From Puteibacter caeruleilacunae (GTDB lineage: Bacteria > Bacteroidota > Bacteroidia > Bacteroidales > Prolixibacteraceae): a stretch of 64,000 nucleotides of DNA. Positions within the stretch are counted from its first letter, which is position 1, and every line of letters starts with the position of its first letter. The position numbers were made by a program, and so were the translations under genes. This document shows, piece after piece, positions 30,221-39,486 of the stretch. The notes under the pieces were generated by a model that was not told where the DNA came from, ran no database searches, and saw only the letters and a program-made list of their open reading frames with translations. The stretch lies in NCBI GenBank assembly GCA_005217565.1, contig SJCO01000011.1, positions 229,070-293,069 on the forward strand, written 5' to 3'.

Positions 30221-31456
30221 TTATTTGATTTCCTTCAATGTTTCCAAACGCTGTAACAGTGTAGGATGCGAATAGTGGAAAAACACATAAATAGGATGCG
30301 GTTTCAGGTTGCTTAGGTTCTTTACAGAAAGCTTTTTCAGCGCATTACTTAGCTCTTCTCCACTGGCATATTTAGCAGCAAATGCATCAGCTTCAAACTC
30401 ATTTTTGCGGGAAAATACATTCATCCCTATGCCCATGATAAACGACAAAGGAGAATAAAGAATTCCAAAGGTAACCAATCCCACATGGAAAGAAGGTATA
30501 TCAACACCCAGCGCACTACTCATTTCAGCATGAGCAATACAAAGGGAAAGAATAAACAACATTAAACCAGTCTGCATTACCGACATCACCAAGCCTCCAA
30601 GAACATGCTTCTTCTTATAGTGGCCAATTTCGTGTGCCAATACAGCCACAATCTCCTCAGTTGAAAGATCATTGATTAGCGTATCGAACAATACAATACG
30701 TTTTTTCGCACCAAAGCCAGTAAAGTAAGCATTCGCTTTAGTCGACCGTTTTGATCCATCAATCACATAGATATTATCCAAATTAAAGCCAGCTTTTTCA
30801 GCCATCTCAGCAATTGCAGTCTTCAGTTCTCCTTCCTCCAAAGGAGTCTGCTTATTAAACAGGGGAACAATAATATTAGAGTGGAACATCACCATGAAAA
30901 TGCTAAACGCAGTAATAAATGCCCAGGTATACAACCAAAAGTTAGTCCCGGTAAGCATATAAAACCACACTATTAGTGCCATGATACCACCTCCTAAAAC
31001 GGCAGTTACAAGGTATGATTTCACTTTATCAAGAGCATATATTTTAGGTGTAGTCTTATTAAAACCAAAGTCTTCTTCAATTTTAAAAGTTGCATAAATC
31101 CCAAAAGGCATATTAATCAGATCAGATGCAATAAACAGTAATCCAAAAAATATTAAAGCCACCCATATTGGATGTTCAGCCCATCCACGAGCAATATTAT
31201 CGACAAAAGGGAAACCTCCAAATACAATAAAGGCCAGCATTAGTACCACACTAAAAGTAGAGGTAAACTGACTAAAACGGTGATTTACTTTTTCGTAGCG
31301 TTGCGACTTTTCATATTGTTCTGCATCATAAATACCCTTCAATTCATCAGGTAGTTTGTCCGACCACATGGTTCGGTTCAGGTAGTCAAGATACCGTTCC
31401 AACAAAAACTCAACAGCAATAACTCCCAGAATTACATAAAAAATAATCGTTTCCAT
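30221..31456 (-). CDS. M48 family metalloprotease, Ste24/CAAX-protease type
   Basis: This 411-residue membrane protease has about seven hydrophobic helices (about 2-20, 65-85, 100-118, 150-170, 175-195, 290-312, 325-347). The zinc site is HEIGH in IVAVLAHEIGHYKKKHV (about 273-289), with the third ligand Glu in KNEFEADAFAAKYA (about 355-368). The FNKTTPKIYALDKVKSYL segment and the N-terminal SRYLDYLNR-like opening are typical of the eukaryote-like Ste24 branch, not of HtpX. It probably degrades membrane or misfolded proteins; bacteria lack CAAX prenylation, so that name does not describe the substrate. Confidence 0.9.
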   Translation of the reverse strand: METIIFYVILGVIAVEFLLERYLDYLNRTMWSDKLPDELKGIYDAEQYEKSQRYEKVNHRFSQFTSTFSVVLMLAFIVFGGFPFVDNIARGWAEHPIWVALIFFGLLFIASDLINMPFGIYATFKIEEDFGFNKTTPKIYALDKVKSYLVTAVLGGGIMALIVWFYMLTGTNFWLYTWAFITAFSIFMVMFHSNIIVPLFNKQTPLEEGELKTAIAEMAEKAGFNLDNIYVIDGSKRSTKANAYFTGFGAKKRIVLFDTLINDLSTEEIVAVLAHEIGHYKKKHVLGGLVMSVMQTGLMLFILSLCIAHAEMSSALGVDIPSFHVGLVTFGILYSPLSFIMGIGMNVFSRKNEFEADAFAAKYASGEELSNALKKLSVKNLSNLKPHPIYVFFHYSHPTLLQRLETLKEIK

Positions 31457-31542
31457 CCTTTATTTTGAAATTTTGCTTAAAGGTAGAAATTTGAATCTGA
31501 CTATTTTAATGAATATTGTTTTTTTGTCGGCTTTGTCCTCTT

Positions 31543-31611
31543 TGTCCTCCAGCCGGACAGGCTCTTCATTTTTACCGTTGTCCTGCCGGACAGGCCTTCA
31601 TTTTTGCCTTG
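31543..31611. repeat. GC-rich tandem repeat, two units
   Basis: Unit 1 (31543-31578) and unit 2 (31579-31611) share TGTCCT, GCCGGACAGGC and CTTCATTTTT in the same order; unit 1 has CCA inserted and CTC in place of CC. Within each unit CCTG...CAGG is a small palindrome. Confidence 0.7.
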
Positions 31612-31996
31612 CCGCAAAAACGAAGCAAAAAAGTCAAGGCTGCCTGAAAAAAGTAATCGATTTATTGCTGTTGGTAAGTGCGGCTGGGTGATCTTCGAAC
31701 AAAGTTCTCAACTCCCCAGTCTTACTAACCAACATCTGCTAAATCAATCCCATTTTTCAGGAGGCCGGTTCCGATGCCATGGTCTGAAGCTTAAGAGGCA
31801 ACTCTGTCATCTCAAGCTATGAATCAACTTCCTGATTAACTAGCTAAAATTTAAATCAATCTCAGTGAACCTTAGTGTCCTTCGTAGTAAAAAAATCACT
31901 AACACAACATCAACACTCAACCTGAAAATTATAACCTATTTCGATTATTTTTTCTACCTTTATGATTGTGGTAATCCACCATCGTTCTTTTTAATG

Positions 31997-32069
31997 TGTT
32001 TCTAAAAACGCGACATTCGGAGAGAAAAATGTTTCTATAAACGCTACATTTTAAGTAATCTTCCGAATG
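31997..32069. repeat. Direct repeat pair with nested inverted repeat
   Basis: TGTTTCTAAAAACGCGACATT (31997-32017) and a copy with two substitutions (32030-32050) lie 33 bp apart. CATTCGGA (32014-32021) and TCCGAATG (32062-32069) are exact inverted copies. The pattern suggests the end of a decayed insertion or a protein-binding array. Confidence 0.6.
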
Positions 32070-32414
32070 GGGACCGAATCACAGCTGAATAACTACTGTA
32101 AGACAGTGCAATGCTTTATCACTGGAAGAAAAATCCTTTAGCTTATCATCTATTCCACCTTTATTCTTCAAATAACACTATTATAACACTCGACTTAACT
32201 CTCATTAAGCCCCCATTCTTACACCCTTTTACCTTATGCTATATTTGTGATTCTGTCAGAAACATAAAACCATATAACAATCACCAAATAAAAACTTCAT
32301 CTTTCATGACGACTCTCTTAAAATATACTTTCAGATTAAAAATAACACTCCAACTTTTCTAATAACTAGGATAGGTATCTAATTATGACGAAAGATATCA
32401 CTCCAATTTAATCT

Positions 32415-32445
32415 TTTGATATGGCTTAATTATTCCGTACCTTGC
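32415..32445 (+). promoter_or_regulatory. Promoter of the ParE-type toxin-antitoxin pair
   Basis: TTTG (32415-32418), a 19-bp spacer and TACCTTGC (32438-32445), a near match to TAnnTTTG, place the start of transcription about 40 nt before the antitoxin ATG at 32487. Confidence 0.5.
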
Positions 32446-32486
32446 ATTAACCATAAATTAGTACGCATAAATAATATAATACAACC

Positions 32487-32717
32487 ATGAATTTACAATA
32501 TATTCTAGATAGTAAAGGAGAACCCACAGGTGTATTTATTCCAATCGGCGAATGGAACAAGCTAAAAAAGAAATACAAAAACATTGAGCAAGAAGATTTT
32601 GTCATTCCAGACTGGCATAAAGATTTGGTTCAAGAAAGACTTGCTGAATACAAACAGAACCCTGATTCAACTCTGGATTTTAATGAAGCGATGAATGATA
32701 TTGAAGAAGACTTGTAA
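32487..32717 (+). CDS. Putative antitoxin of a ParE/RelE-type pair
   Basis: This is a 76-residue acidic protein. The N-terminal strand MNLQYILDSKGEPTGVFIPI is followed by two helices rich in Lys and Glu; the C-terminal helix (LVQERLAEYKQNPDSTLDFNEAMNDIEEDL) resembles tails of addiction-module antitoxins of the type E-R-L-x-x-Y...D-(F/W)-x-E. No classic ribbon-helix-helix is obvious. Its stop overlaps the toxin ATG by 1 nt (TAATG), the typical coupling of antitoxin and toxin. It probably wraps the toxin and may repress the operon. Confidence 0.7.
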   Translation: MNLQYILDSKGEPTGVFIPIGEWNKLKKKYKNIEQEDFVIPDWHKDLVQERLAEYKQNPDSTLDFNEAMNDIEEDL

Positions 32718-33013
32718 TGTACAAAATAAGAATACTTCCTGCCGCTCAACAAGATATAAGGACAGCAGCCCAATGGTATAATAAAAGACAAAAAGGGCTC
32801 GGAAAAAGATTTACAACCGAAGTAAGAAATAAAGTTTACTTCATTCAACAATTTCCCAATGCCTCTAACATTAGATACAACAGAATTAGAACTGCAGTTC
32901 TAAATGTCTTCCCTTTTATGATTCACTATGTTGTAAATGATGCAGATCAGGCCATAATCATAACAGCAGTTTTACACACTAGTAGAAGTCCTAAAGTATG
33001 GATGCAGAGATGA
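32717..33013 (+). CDS. ParE/RelE superfamily toxin
   Basis: This 98-residue protein begins MYKIRILPAAQQDIRTAAQWYNKRQKGLGKRF, the ParE opening (strand, A..D...A..WY....GLG..F). It continues with FIQQFPNASNIRYNRIRTAVLNVFPFMIHYVV, equivalent to the R..L..FPY.I.Y core, and ends with the strand IIITAVLHTSRSPKVW, matching the V.A..H..R.P..W terminus. ParE members poison gyrase and RelE members cut mRNA; the sequence alone favours ParE-like. It is translationally coupled to the antitoxin. The pair sits in a repeat-rich region, suggesting it arrived by transfer. Confidence 0.85.
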   Translation: MYKIRILPAAQQDIRTAAQWYNKRQKGLGKRFTTEVRNKVYFIQQFPNASNIRYNRIRTAVLNVFPFMIHYVVNDADQAIIITAVLHTSRSPKVWMQR

Positions 33014-33044
33014 TTACCAACTGCCGATTACATATCTTTAGTTA

Positions 33045-33287
33045 CTATTTATCATCAATAATTAAATTCTTAATTCTTCGACTAAAATTATCGATATTAT
33101 TTGGATCATAGACAGAAACTGTAATTTCTTTGGTGTAGTCTTCATTATTGATATGTCCGTGATCATCAGTCTTCTGTTGCTGTATTAATCGTTCTAGCTC
33201 ACATTTTAACTCCAAAGCTTCATCAATAGTGAGTAGTATTAATAAATCATTGATTAAGGTCTCTTTTTCTTGATCAAATAATCTCAT
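33045..33287 (-). CDS. Small hypothetical protein
   Basis: This is an 80-residue acidic, helical protein (LFDQEKETLINDLLILLTIDEAL..., then ELKCELERLIQQQKTDDHGHINN) with no signal peptide or recognised domain. Its ATG overlaps the stop of a 19-codon upstream ORF (ATGA), so the two are probably co-translated. It ends 32 nt from the convergent toxin gene. The conserved-looking leader and the neighbouring dispersed repeat suggest it belongs to a mobile or duplicated small module. Function unknown. Confidence 0.5.
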   Translation of the reverse strand: MRLFDQEKETLINDLLILLTIDEALELKCELERLIQQQKTDDHGHINNEDYTKEITVSVYDPNNIDNFSRRIKNLIIDDK

Positions 33288-33343
33288 TGTTGTTCTATTT
33301 TATTGCCAGATGCTGTTGTAGCTAAAATTAGTTGTTGCTTCAT
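33284..33343 (-). CDS. 19-codon ORF with strong Shine-Dalgarno site
   Basis: ATG at 33343-33341 (minus) encodes MKQQLILATTASGNKIEQQ and its TGA overlaps the ATG of the 80-residue gene. Five bases upstream on the minus strand is GGAGG, an unusually strong ribosome site for this phylum, where most genes here lack one. It is either a small peptide gene or a translational-coupling leader. The frame upstream of the ATG stays open for about 28 codons, so this could also be the tail of a decayed longer gene. Confidence 0.4.
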   Translation of the reverse strand: MKQQLILATTASGNKIEQQ

Positions 33344-33357
33344 CTTATCCTCCCCTT

Positions 33358-33486
33358 CATGTAAATTTAATAACAAATTCCCTTTAACTACTTCCTCGCT
33401 GCAGTTTTTTATATGCGGAATAGACTAACATCGTAGCAGCACCCAATATCCGGAATCTTGCAACTCCCCCCGATGCAAGATTTCGG
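33358..33486 (-). repeat. Dispersed repeat copy A (25-nt core plus coding-like relic)
   Basis: 33358-33382 is identical to 46853-46877 in the same orientation. Read on the minus strand, the adjoining segment to about 33486 translates without stops as NLASGGVARFRILGAAT... and contains the inverted repeat ATCTTGCA/TGCAAGAT. There is no start codon. It looks like one end of a dispersed element, placed just outside the terminator of the seven-gene operon. Confidence 0.6.
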
Positions 33487-33498
33487 ATAATAATCAAC

Positions 33499-33530
33499 AA
33501 AAAAAATGACATCCATATGAATGCCATTTT
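33499..33530 (-). terminator. Terminator of the TonB/ABC/subtilisin operon
   Basis: On the minus strand AATGGCATTCAT and ATGGATGTCATT form a 12-bp stem with G-T pairs, followed by a T8 run. It lies about 25 nt after the subtilisin stop at 33553. Confidence 0.75.
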
Positions 33531-33552
33531 CTCTAAACAAATATATTACTTG

Positions 33553-36500
33553 CTATTGCAGTAGTAATTTCAACTGTACTCTGGAATTTTCTTTTACAAC
33601 AGCAACAACATATAAACCTCTCGGTAAGAGCTCAAGATTCAAGACTTTAGAATTATTATAAGATTTGCAGCTCCAGACAAGACTCCCTAAAGCATTATAT
33701 ATCCTGATATCTGCATCTGCAATATTATCCATTGTTACAATTCCAGATGAAGGATTCGGATAAAGCTTCACAGGATCTAGCCCATCCACACTAACTCCGG
33801 TAGGAATATCTGATTCTAATAATCGAATCGTATAGTCTTCAACTTCTCCTTTTTCATATTTTCCTTCTGGTAAAGGATTCTTAATTTTATAGCCATCATA
33901 TAATCTCAGTCGCATACATTTAGTACCTACTCCATAATTATAGTCGGGAACAACATTGGCAGTAAAACGTTTTCCAGTACGCTGGAAAGTTATTTCTTCA
34001 CTTTCACCAAAGGTACCATCATTATTCCAATCAATCCATCCAGTCAATTTTGCAGGTTGGATATAAAAACCAGCCATAGTTACTTCTAAATCATATGGAT
34101 TACTCTTATTTAAACTAGCTTCTTCTTCAATGAAGTAACCATAATTCTCACTTTTCGACTCATTAACCAAATCGCCTAATTCAACCTTTTCAATATACAT
34201 ATCACCACTACCGGAAGCAACAGGATAGCTTCGACTAATAATTGTTGATATGGTATCGTTTGTATTGTTCACATCATTACTCAACGAACTAAATATTTTG
34301 ACATGGTATTTTCCTCCATAATTTGAGACATCCTCTTCTGACTTGAAATTGTACTCCATTGTTTCACCGGGTTTTATCTCTCCATCAATTTTTTCTCTAA
34401 CAACAGTTTCCTCGTCAATTTTATAACATACATCAAAATTTGTTGCCGATTCACTTCCGTAATTACCAATAACAACGCCAAATGATACTGGCGATGAATA
34501 ATCAATTTTATCCTGGTTAAATGATACAATACCCAAATCATTGGTAGGCAAATTATCTTTGGGGACGGCCTTTATTCGCGCAATCCATCCCGACCAGTAA
34601 ACAAACATACTGCCTGAAAAAGCGAAGGTAAGACTACCATCTTTTGCCTCTGATCTCACTGTCTGTGGAATTTCAGAACCAGTATAAGTAGCCAAAGGCT
34701 CTCCCTCGGCTTTCGATCCACTGTAAATACGCAAATGATCATCAGGATCAGCGACTTTGAAATCCTCAAAGCTCACCTCTAAAACTGATATTAAATCACG
34801 AGGTCTAAATGTAATCACCCCAAATTCACCTTTGGGTGGATAATATCCCTTCTGAGAACCGGGATCGGTAAAGATGGTATCATTAGTGGTTATTTCAACT
34901 TTTCCCTCAACTGGCATTAGTACAATATGCCCATAGTTATCGATATCAGCCGCACAAAGGGTATCATTACTTTTTTCAAGATCACCTTGCACATTATGAT
35001 AAAACTTCAATGTATGAATCTCTGTTGTATCTGAGAAATCTCCTTTAGTATTAAAGGTATAATGGTAATTTTCATACGGACTTAGACTCTCAGCAACTGT
35101 TTCACTTACAAGTTGAGCGTTATCTCTACCTGCATCAATCAGGTATGCAAGATCAAATCCTGCAACCTCTTTTTTCCCAAGGTTCACAACATCAACAGAC
35201 AATTCCTCTGAGCCAACACCTGTACCTGTTTTTGGATATGCTCCATCTAATATTGCCAGGTTATTGTCCTTTCGTTCTTCAAGTGTAATATTGTCTATAA
35301 TTGTTACATCTCCATGTTCATCAGACACGCGTTTATGACGACACAATACTTGTATGCTCACAACCATCGGCTGATTTAAATATGCATTTAGATTGTAATA
35401 TTTTCTTCGAATTTTCATTTCTGAAAACTCCACGGGTTTATGGTAAATATCCCCCTGTACATCAGCAATAGGATTACCATTTACGCAAACACGCACACTA
35501 TTGGATAGTAAATCTTTTCCCCCAAGCTGCCCTAAATCGAAACTCAACAGGACATCTTCAAATTTGTCAGCCTCAATAGTTCCTGTTTGCAATACATACT
35601 GAAAATCTAAATTATTGGTCCACAATGCTTGTTCATCATCTGATGCTTGCCAGAGTTCTTCTTTATCAGAACCTTCAATCAAACAATAACGATTGCCTGG
35701 AATAAAGTTATCAAAATCGAAATAACTTGATAGTTTACTTCCCCTCTTCACACTAAAATACAGGGGATTTCCATCTTCAAAATCCTCAACAATTGGAATG
35801 GTGGTAGTTGCTTTTACCGGATTAACCTCAATTGCATCACAACGAGGACCTGTGATGCCAAATTGATCATTTACAGTCCTAACAGTAAACCAGTTATCAT
35901 CAGACGATTTCAATTCTGACAACATACACGAAGCTTGCGTCACCTTTGCAACAACTTCAATGTTTCCATCACCAACCTTTAGTACCTCATAGCCTGTAAC
36001 ATTATCAACTGTCGACCACGTTAGTTTGGCTGTCGACGGAGAAGTAAAGATATAGCTTAGCGATTCGGGCTTAGCTAAAGTTGTAAAAATACCAGATTCA
36101 CTCTTCCGACCATCGGCACTGACTCTGATTTTCATTTTTGACGGAATCTTAGGCATACGATAATCAAGATATCCCAGCGATGCCTTAATATTGTTACTTA
36201 TCAACTCATAGCTGCTACCTCCATCTTTAGACAACTCTATTTTAACTGTAGAAGAAGATCCCTTATAATTCCAACGTAATGTTGCCGTTTTATCAGTTTC
36301 TAACATTTCCCCCCCCAATGGATAGATAACCTCTGGTCCTTCGTGTTCGAAAGAATACACTAACGCAAAAGACTGTGGGCCACTGGGTATTGAGGTACCC
36401 TTCACCACGAGATCCACAACTCCGGGATCAGGATTCTCAATTGTAACCTGTTCAATATTATTTATAAGATCTATTCCTCGTTGAGCTAACTCCTCTTCCT

Positions 36501-38256
36501 TTTTAGGATTCAATATCCACGGAAGATAATCCGCCCCTCCGGCAACAATCTTTAGATCAAGGTTATTAATAAGAGAAGTCTCACTTTCAACATCCGAAAC
36601 AGGATCAGTCCATACAAGCATAGCTTTAACTGCAGAAATACCTTCAGGAACACTAATTGAGTAAGTTTTCCCTTCATCATGTTCAAGAGATCCTAAAAAG
36701 TACTGACTATTCTCGAGAACTTTAAGTGCTTTAGGGACACTAACCAATCCATATCCATAAGCATAATCAGGTCCCTTGTTGCCTAAATCCTCGGCTGAAT
36801 TACACGTAACAGCTTTCATCAATGCAGATAAAGGATTGCTTTCCCCATTCAACTCGCGATACGCCTGACAAAGTTGAGCGACAGCACCCGATACAGCTGG
36901 AGTTGCTTGAGAGGTTCCATTAAAATAAATATACTGATTTGAATAACTTCCTGAATAAACATGCATTCCGTAAGCACAAACTAATGGAGCAATGCGCCCA
37001 TTATGTGTTGGGCCAAAACTAGAAAAGTTACAGATTTTCTTTTGTCCATCAACGGCTCCAACCGTTAATCCATTTTTGGCAGAACGACAAACTGTACGAT
37101 ATCCATCATACCCCATCATATGTGACAAGTCGCGAGAGTTACCCGCAGAAAAAACCATGGTAAGTTCAGGATAGTTACAAGCCACCTTATCAAGCATACG
37201 ATTTCGATGATGATACTTTGGAAAATCTCCACCCAGACCAGTGGCCCCGTATGAATTTTGCGAAACGGTAATACCACGGTTCTGCACAGCATAATCCATC
37301 TCCTGATAGTTGTACAAGCCATTTTCCTGTACTTCATAGTTCCACGACTCAATATTAATATCAGTAGCAATTCCCTCTGCAATAGGCTTAATTAATCCCC
37401 TACCTCCTACAATACAAGCAACATGTGTACCATGAGGCGATTCATTGTCGCCATTTTCGTTAATATTTAAACGTCCGGCGATATCAATATGCGACTCAAC
37501 ATCACCATCCCAGACACCTACAGTTACTCCTTTTCCTGTATATTTCGAAGAAGTGCCTATCCCCCTGGCACCTGCTCCTGCACCTATTAATATCTGTCCT
37601 TGCAAATCCTGTTTTCTCACAGGTTCAGATTTTCCTTCGATTCTAATAATCCAGGGTTGATCTGCAAGCATATTAAGTTGATCGGGATGAATAGTCATAT
37701 AAATTGCACCATACTTTTTGTCCACATTATAATCATGCAAATTGTTATCCTGCATGAATCTATTTATGAAATCATCGTTCACAATATTCAAGAAAGATAC
37801 TACAACCTCAATATTCTGATCTCCACTATAGATGTGAGCCGGAAAATTGTCTCCTTTTAACTTCTCTGATAGCTTATTAATCCCTTTGATATTCAGAATA
37901 GCTCTAATGTTAGGAGTACTGGTTTTAGGTCTAACCATTTGTGATTTCAATAACGAAATCTGTCGAGATGCCACATAAGCATTCCCTCCTATATAATGAT
38001 GTAATACAATTCCTTCTGCTTCAAGTGCCAATTTCTCCTTTTCTCTGGGAATGGAATTTAATTGAAGCACAAAAATCTCTCGATCGCCTATTATACTTGT
38101 GAGGTTCTCATCGTAATCACCTTGCATAAATCTTTCAGCATTTTTTACAGGAACAATACTTCCCTTTAGTGATTTTATTGCATACTGCTGAGCATAAACA
38201 CATTGACTAACACCTAATACAGCGACTATTAATACTACAATACGAATGTATTTCAT
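33553..38256 (-). CDS. Subtilisin-like (S8) protease with T9SS sorting domain
   Basis: This 1567-residue protein has a signal peptide (1-22), a pro-region (about 23-210) and a peptidase S8 domain (about 240-500) with an intact triad: Asp250 in VGVWDGD, His275 in SPHGTHVA and Ser449 in NGTSQATP. Beyond follow Ig/FN3-like domains, a CUB-like domain (about 1120-1240), a GEVED-type domain (about 1390-1490, YIQPAKLTGWIDWNNDGTFG) and a C-terminal T9SS type A signal (LYPNPSSGIVTMDNI to the end). It should be exported by T9SS and released or surface-attached. It starts 3 nt after the DUF4857 gene, so it is the last gene of the operon. The target protein is unknown. Confidence 0.92.
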   Translation of the reverse strand: MKYIRIVVLIVAVLGVSQCVYAQQYAIKSLKGSIVPVKNAERFMQGDYDENLTSIIGDREIFVLQLNSIPREKEKLALEAEGIVLHHYIGGNAYVASRQISLLKSQMVRPKTSTPNIRAILNIKGINKLSEKLKGDNFPAHIYSGDQNIEVVVSFLNIVNDDFINRFMQDNNLHDYNVDKKYGAIYMTIHPDQLNMLADQPWIIRIEGKSEPVRKQDLQGQILIGAGAGARGIGTSSKYTGKGVTVGVWDGDVESHIDIAGRLNINENGDNESPHGTHVACIVGGRGLIKPIAEGIATDINIESWNYEVQENGLYNYQEMDYAVQNRGITVSQNSYGATGLGGDFPKYHHRNRMLDKVACNYPELTMVFSAGNSRDLSHMMGYDGYRTVCRSAKNGLTVGAVDGQKKICNFSSFGPTHNGRIAPLVCAYGMHVYSGSYSNQYIYFNGTSQATPAVSGAVAQLCQAYRELNGESNPLSALMKAVTCNSAEDLGNKGPDYAYGYGLVSVPKALKVLENSQYFLGSLEHDEGKTYSISVPEGISAVKAMLVWTDPVSDVESETSLINNLDLKIVAGGADYLPWILNPKKEEELAQRGIDLINNIEQVTIENPDPGVVDLVVKGTSIPSGPQSFALVYSFEHEGPEVIYPLGGEMLETDKTATLRWNYKGSSSTVKIELSKDGGSSYELISNNIKASLGYLDYRMPKIPSKMKIRVSADGRKSESGIFTTLAKPESLSYIFTSPSTAKLTWSTVDNVTGYEVLKVGDGNIEVVAKVTQASCMLSELKSSDDNWFTVRTVNDQFGITGPRCDAIEVNPVKATTTIPIVEDFEDGNPLYFSVKRGSKLSSYFDFDNFIPGNRYCLIEGSDKEELWQASDDEQALWTNNLDFQYVLQTGTIEADKFEDVLLSFDLGQLGGKDLLSNSVRVCVNGNPIADVQGDIYHKPVEFSEMKIRRKYYNLNAYLNQPMVVSIQVLCRHKRVSDEHGDVTIIDNITLEERKDNNLAILDGAYPKTGTGVGSEELSVDVVNLGKKEVAGFDLAYLIDAGRDNAQLVSETVAESLSPYENYHYTFNTKGDFSDTTEIHTLKFYHNVQGDLEKSNDTLCAADIDNYGHIVLMPVEGKVEITTNDTIFTDPGSQKGYYPPKGEFGVITFRPRDLISVLEVSFEDFKVADPDDHLRIYSGSKAEGEPLATYTGSEIPQTVRSEAKDGSLTFAFSGSMFVYWSGWIARIKAVPKDNLPTNDLGIVSFNQDKIDYSSPVSFGVVIGNYGSESATNFDVCYKIDEETVVREKIDGEIKPGETMEYNFKSEEDVSNYGGKYHVKIFSSLSNDVNNTNDTISTIISRSYPVASGSGDMYIEKVELGDLVNESKSENYGYFIEEEASLNKSNPYDLEVTMAGFYIQPAKLTGWIDWNNDGTFGESEEITFQRTGKRFTANVVPDYNYGVGTKCMRLRLYDGYKIKNPLPEGKYEKGEVEDYTIRLLESDIPTGVSVDGLDPVKLYPNPSSGIVTMDNIADADIRIYNALGSLVWSCKSYNNSKVLNLELLPRGLYVVAVVKENSRVQLKLLLQ

Positions 38257-38259
38257 AGT

Positions 38260-39486
38260 TTATCCTTTAAATGATAGATTTTTAAAATTTGGAAAGACAA
38301 AGACCGCAATCAAAGCATATATTCCAAACACTGAAATGAAAATAATATCTGATATATTATTGACAAGTTTCTTTTTCCAAATCAAAAGACCCAATACAAA
38401 TAATATAACACATACAATATTTCCCATCCAACCTTTCTTTTGGATCTCAATTGATGGATCAAAGAATCGAGAATTTCGATTTTGTGTTGTAAGAATAAAT
38501 GGGAACACTGCTGGAATTAGTTCTGAATGAACATAACTCGTGGATTTATTTGCGATATATTTATACTGATCTACTGCATTAAACCTACGGTCGGTTACTA
38601 CAAACGAAGTTTCATCGCCATCATGAATAGAAAACTGATAGTTTAATACAGTTGCACGAAATGACAACTTCTGAAAATCAGAATTATACTCTATTGGTAT
38701 TTTAATATAGCCATAATCATTGGTTGTTAACACATACAATTCATTTTCAATAGTAGCAACCAATCCATAAAGCTTTCTATTGAGTGATGTTAGGACGTGC
38801 ATTTTCTTGAATTGCAAACCGTTTGTTATTTTAGTATAAATGCACTTGAATTTGCCTTTTCTTTTTAATACATGAAACACTTTTCCTTCAGCATCAACCA
38901 TAAAATATCCTTCATCATAACGTTTCATTGAACTTGTAGAGCCGAACACCTTTTGTCCTGGGAATTCAAATCCATGTTCCCTCATTATTTGGGTATATTT
39001 TTGCGACAGTTCTTCTTTTATCTTATTGGTTGCTGCATCGACAAATTCAATACGATCATTTAGTCGGAAATAATCGTCAGGCTTTATAACTGAACCGACA
39101 ATATTTGTATCGAATAATGGATATAAGCCTAAACTTTTCATATTAAAGTAATAGGGAGAAAAGATCTTGTATTCATTATATTGTTGCACTACCTTAGTAT
39201 CCCATTTAAAGTCCTTCACGGAGTCGGGTAATGCATCGTTTACAGCCAACTCTTTGTATTTAGAAAAAGGTAATGCACAAGCCATTTCCTGAGCAGAGTA
39301 TTCTTTTCCTTCGCGGGATACTGCCCCTTTCATTGATTTTATTATAAAGGTTTCTTCCAGTGGAGAATATTCAATTTGTGGGCGAAAACTCATTTCTGAA
39401 AATCCGATCCACATAAAATAAGGCAGATATACTGCCAACACTGCAATCGCAGCAATAATTAGAACAATTCGAGCTTTACATTCCAT
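38260..39486 (-). CDS. DUF4857-like inner-membrane protein, ABC partner
   Basis: This 408-residue protein has one N-terminal helix (about 7-27, IVLIIAAIAVLAVYLPYFMWI), a periplasmic domain of about 320 residues with repeated short strands (FHVLKRKGKFK, KLYGLVATIENELYVLTT), and two C-terminal helices (about 355-374 and 382-402). The family is DUF4857 by overall form and neighbourhood. It overlaps the permease gene by 1 nt (its ATG reuses the last A of the permease stop), which implies a shared complex. The large periplasmic domain could receive signal or cargo from the outer-membrane components encoded upstream. No enzyme motif was seen. Confidence 0.7.
   Translation of the reverse strand: MECKARIVLIIAAIAVLAVYLPYFMWIGFSEMSFRPQIEYSPLEETFIIKSMKGAVSREGKEYSAQEMACALPFSKYKELAVNDALPDSVKDFKWDTKVVQQYNEYKIFSPYYFNMKSLGLYPLFDTNIVGSVIKPDDYFRLNDRIEFVDAATNKIKEELSQKYTQIMREHGFEFPGQKVFGSTSSMKRYDEGYFMVDAEGKVFHVLKRKGKFKCIYTKITNGLQFKKMHVLTSLNRKLYGLVATIENELYVLTTNDYGYIKIPIEYNSDFQKLSFRATVLNYQFSIHDGDETSFVVTDRRFNAVDQYKYIANKSTSYVHSELIPAVFPFILTTQNRNSRFFDPSIEIQKKGWMGNIVCVILFVLGLLIWKKKLVNNISDIIFISVFGIYALIAVFVFPNFKNLSFKG

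Larger units (their letters stand above)
31457..32414. other. Repeat-rich intergenic region
   Basis: About 950 bp without a credible gene. It contains a 32-36-bp tandem GC-rich repeat (31543-31611), an inverted repeat GCCTTG/CAAGGC flanking a purine-rich stretch (31605-31650), and a pair of 21-nt direct repeats 33 bp apart (31997-32050) nested with a CATTCGGA/TCCGAATG inverted repeat (32014-32021 and 32062-32069). The GC-rich part differs in composition from its surroundings and looks like a dispersed intergenic element. Confidence 0.6.

Noticed and set aside
32111-32362. 83-codon plus-strand ORF upstream of the toxin-antitoxin pair
   Set aside because: It has no domain, signal or coding-like composition and is very rich in His, Leu, Thr and Phe, as expected for AT-rich noncoding DNA.
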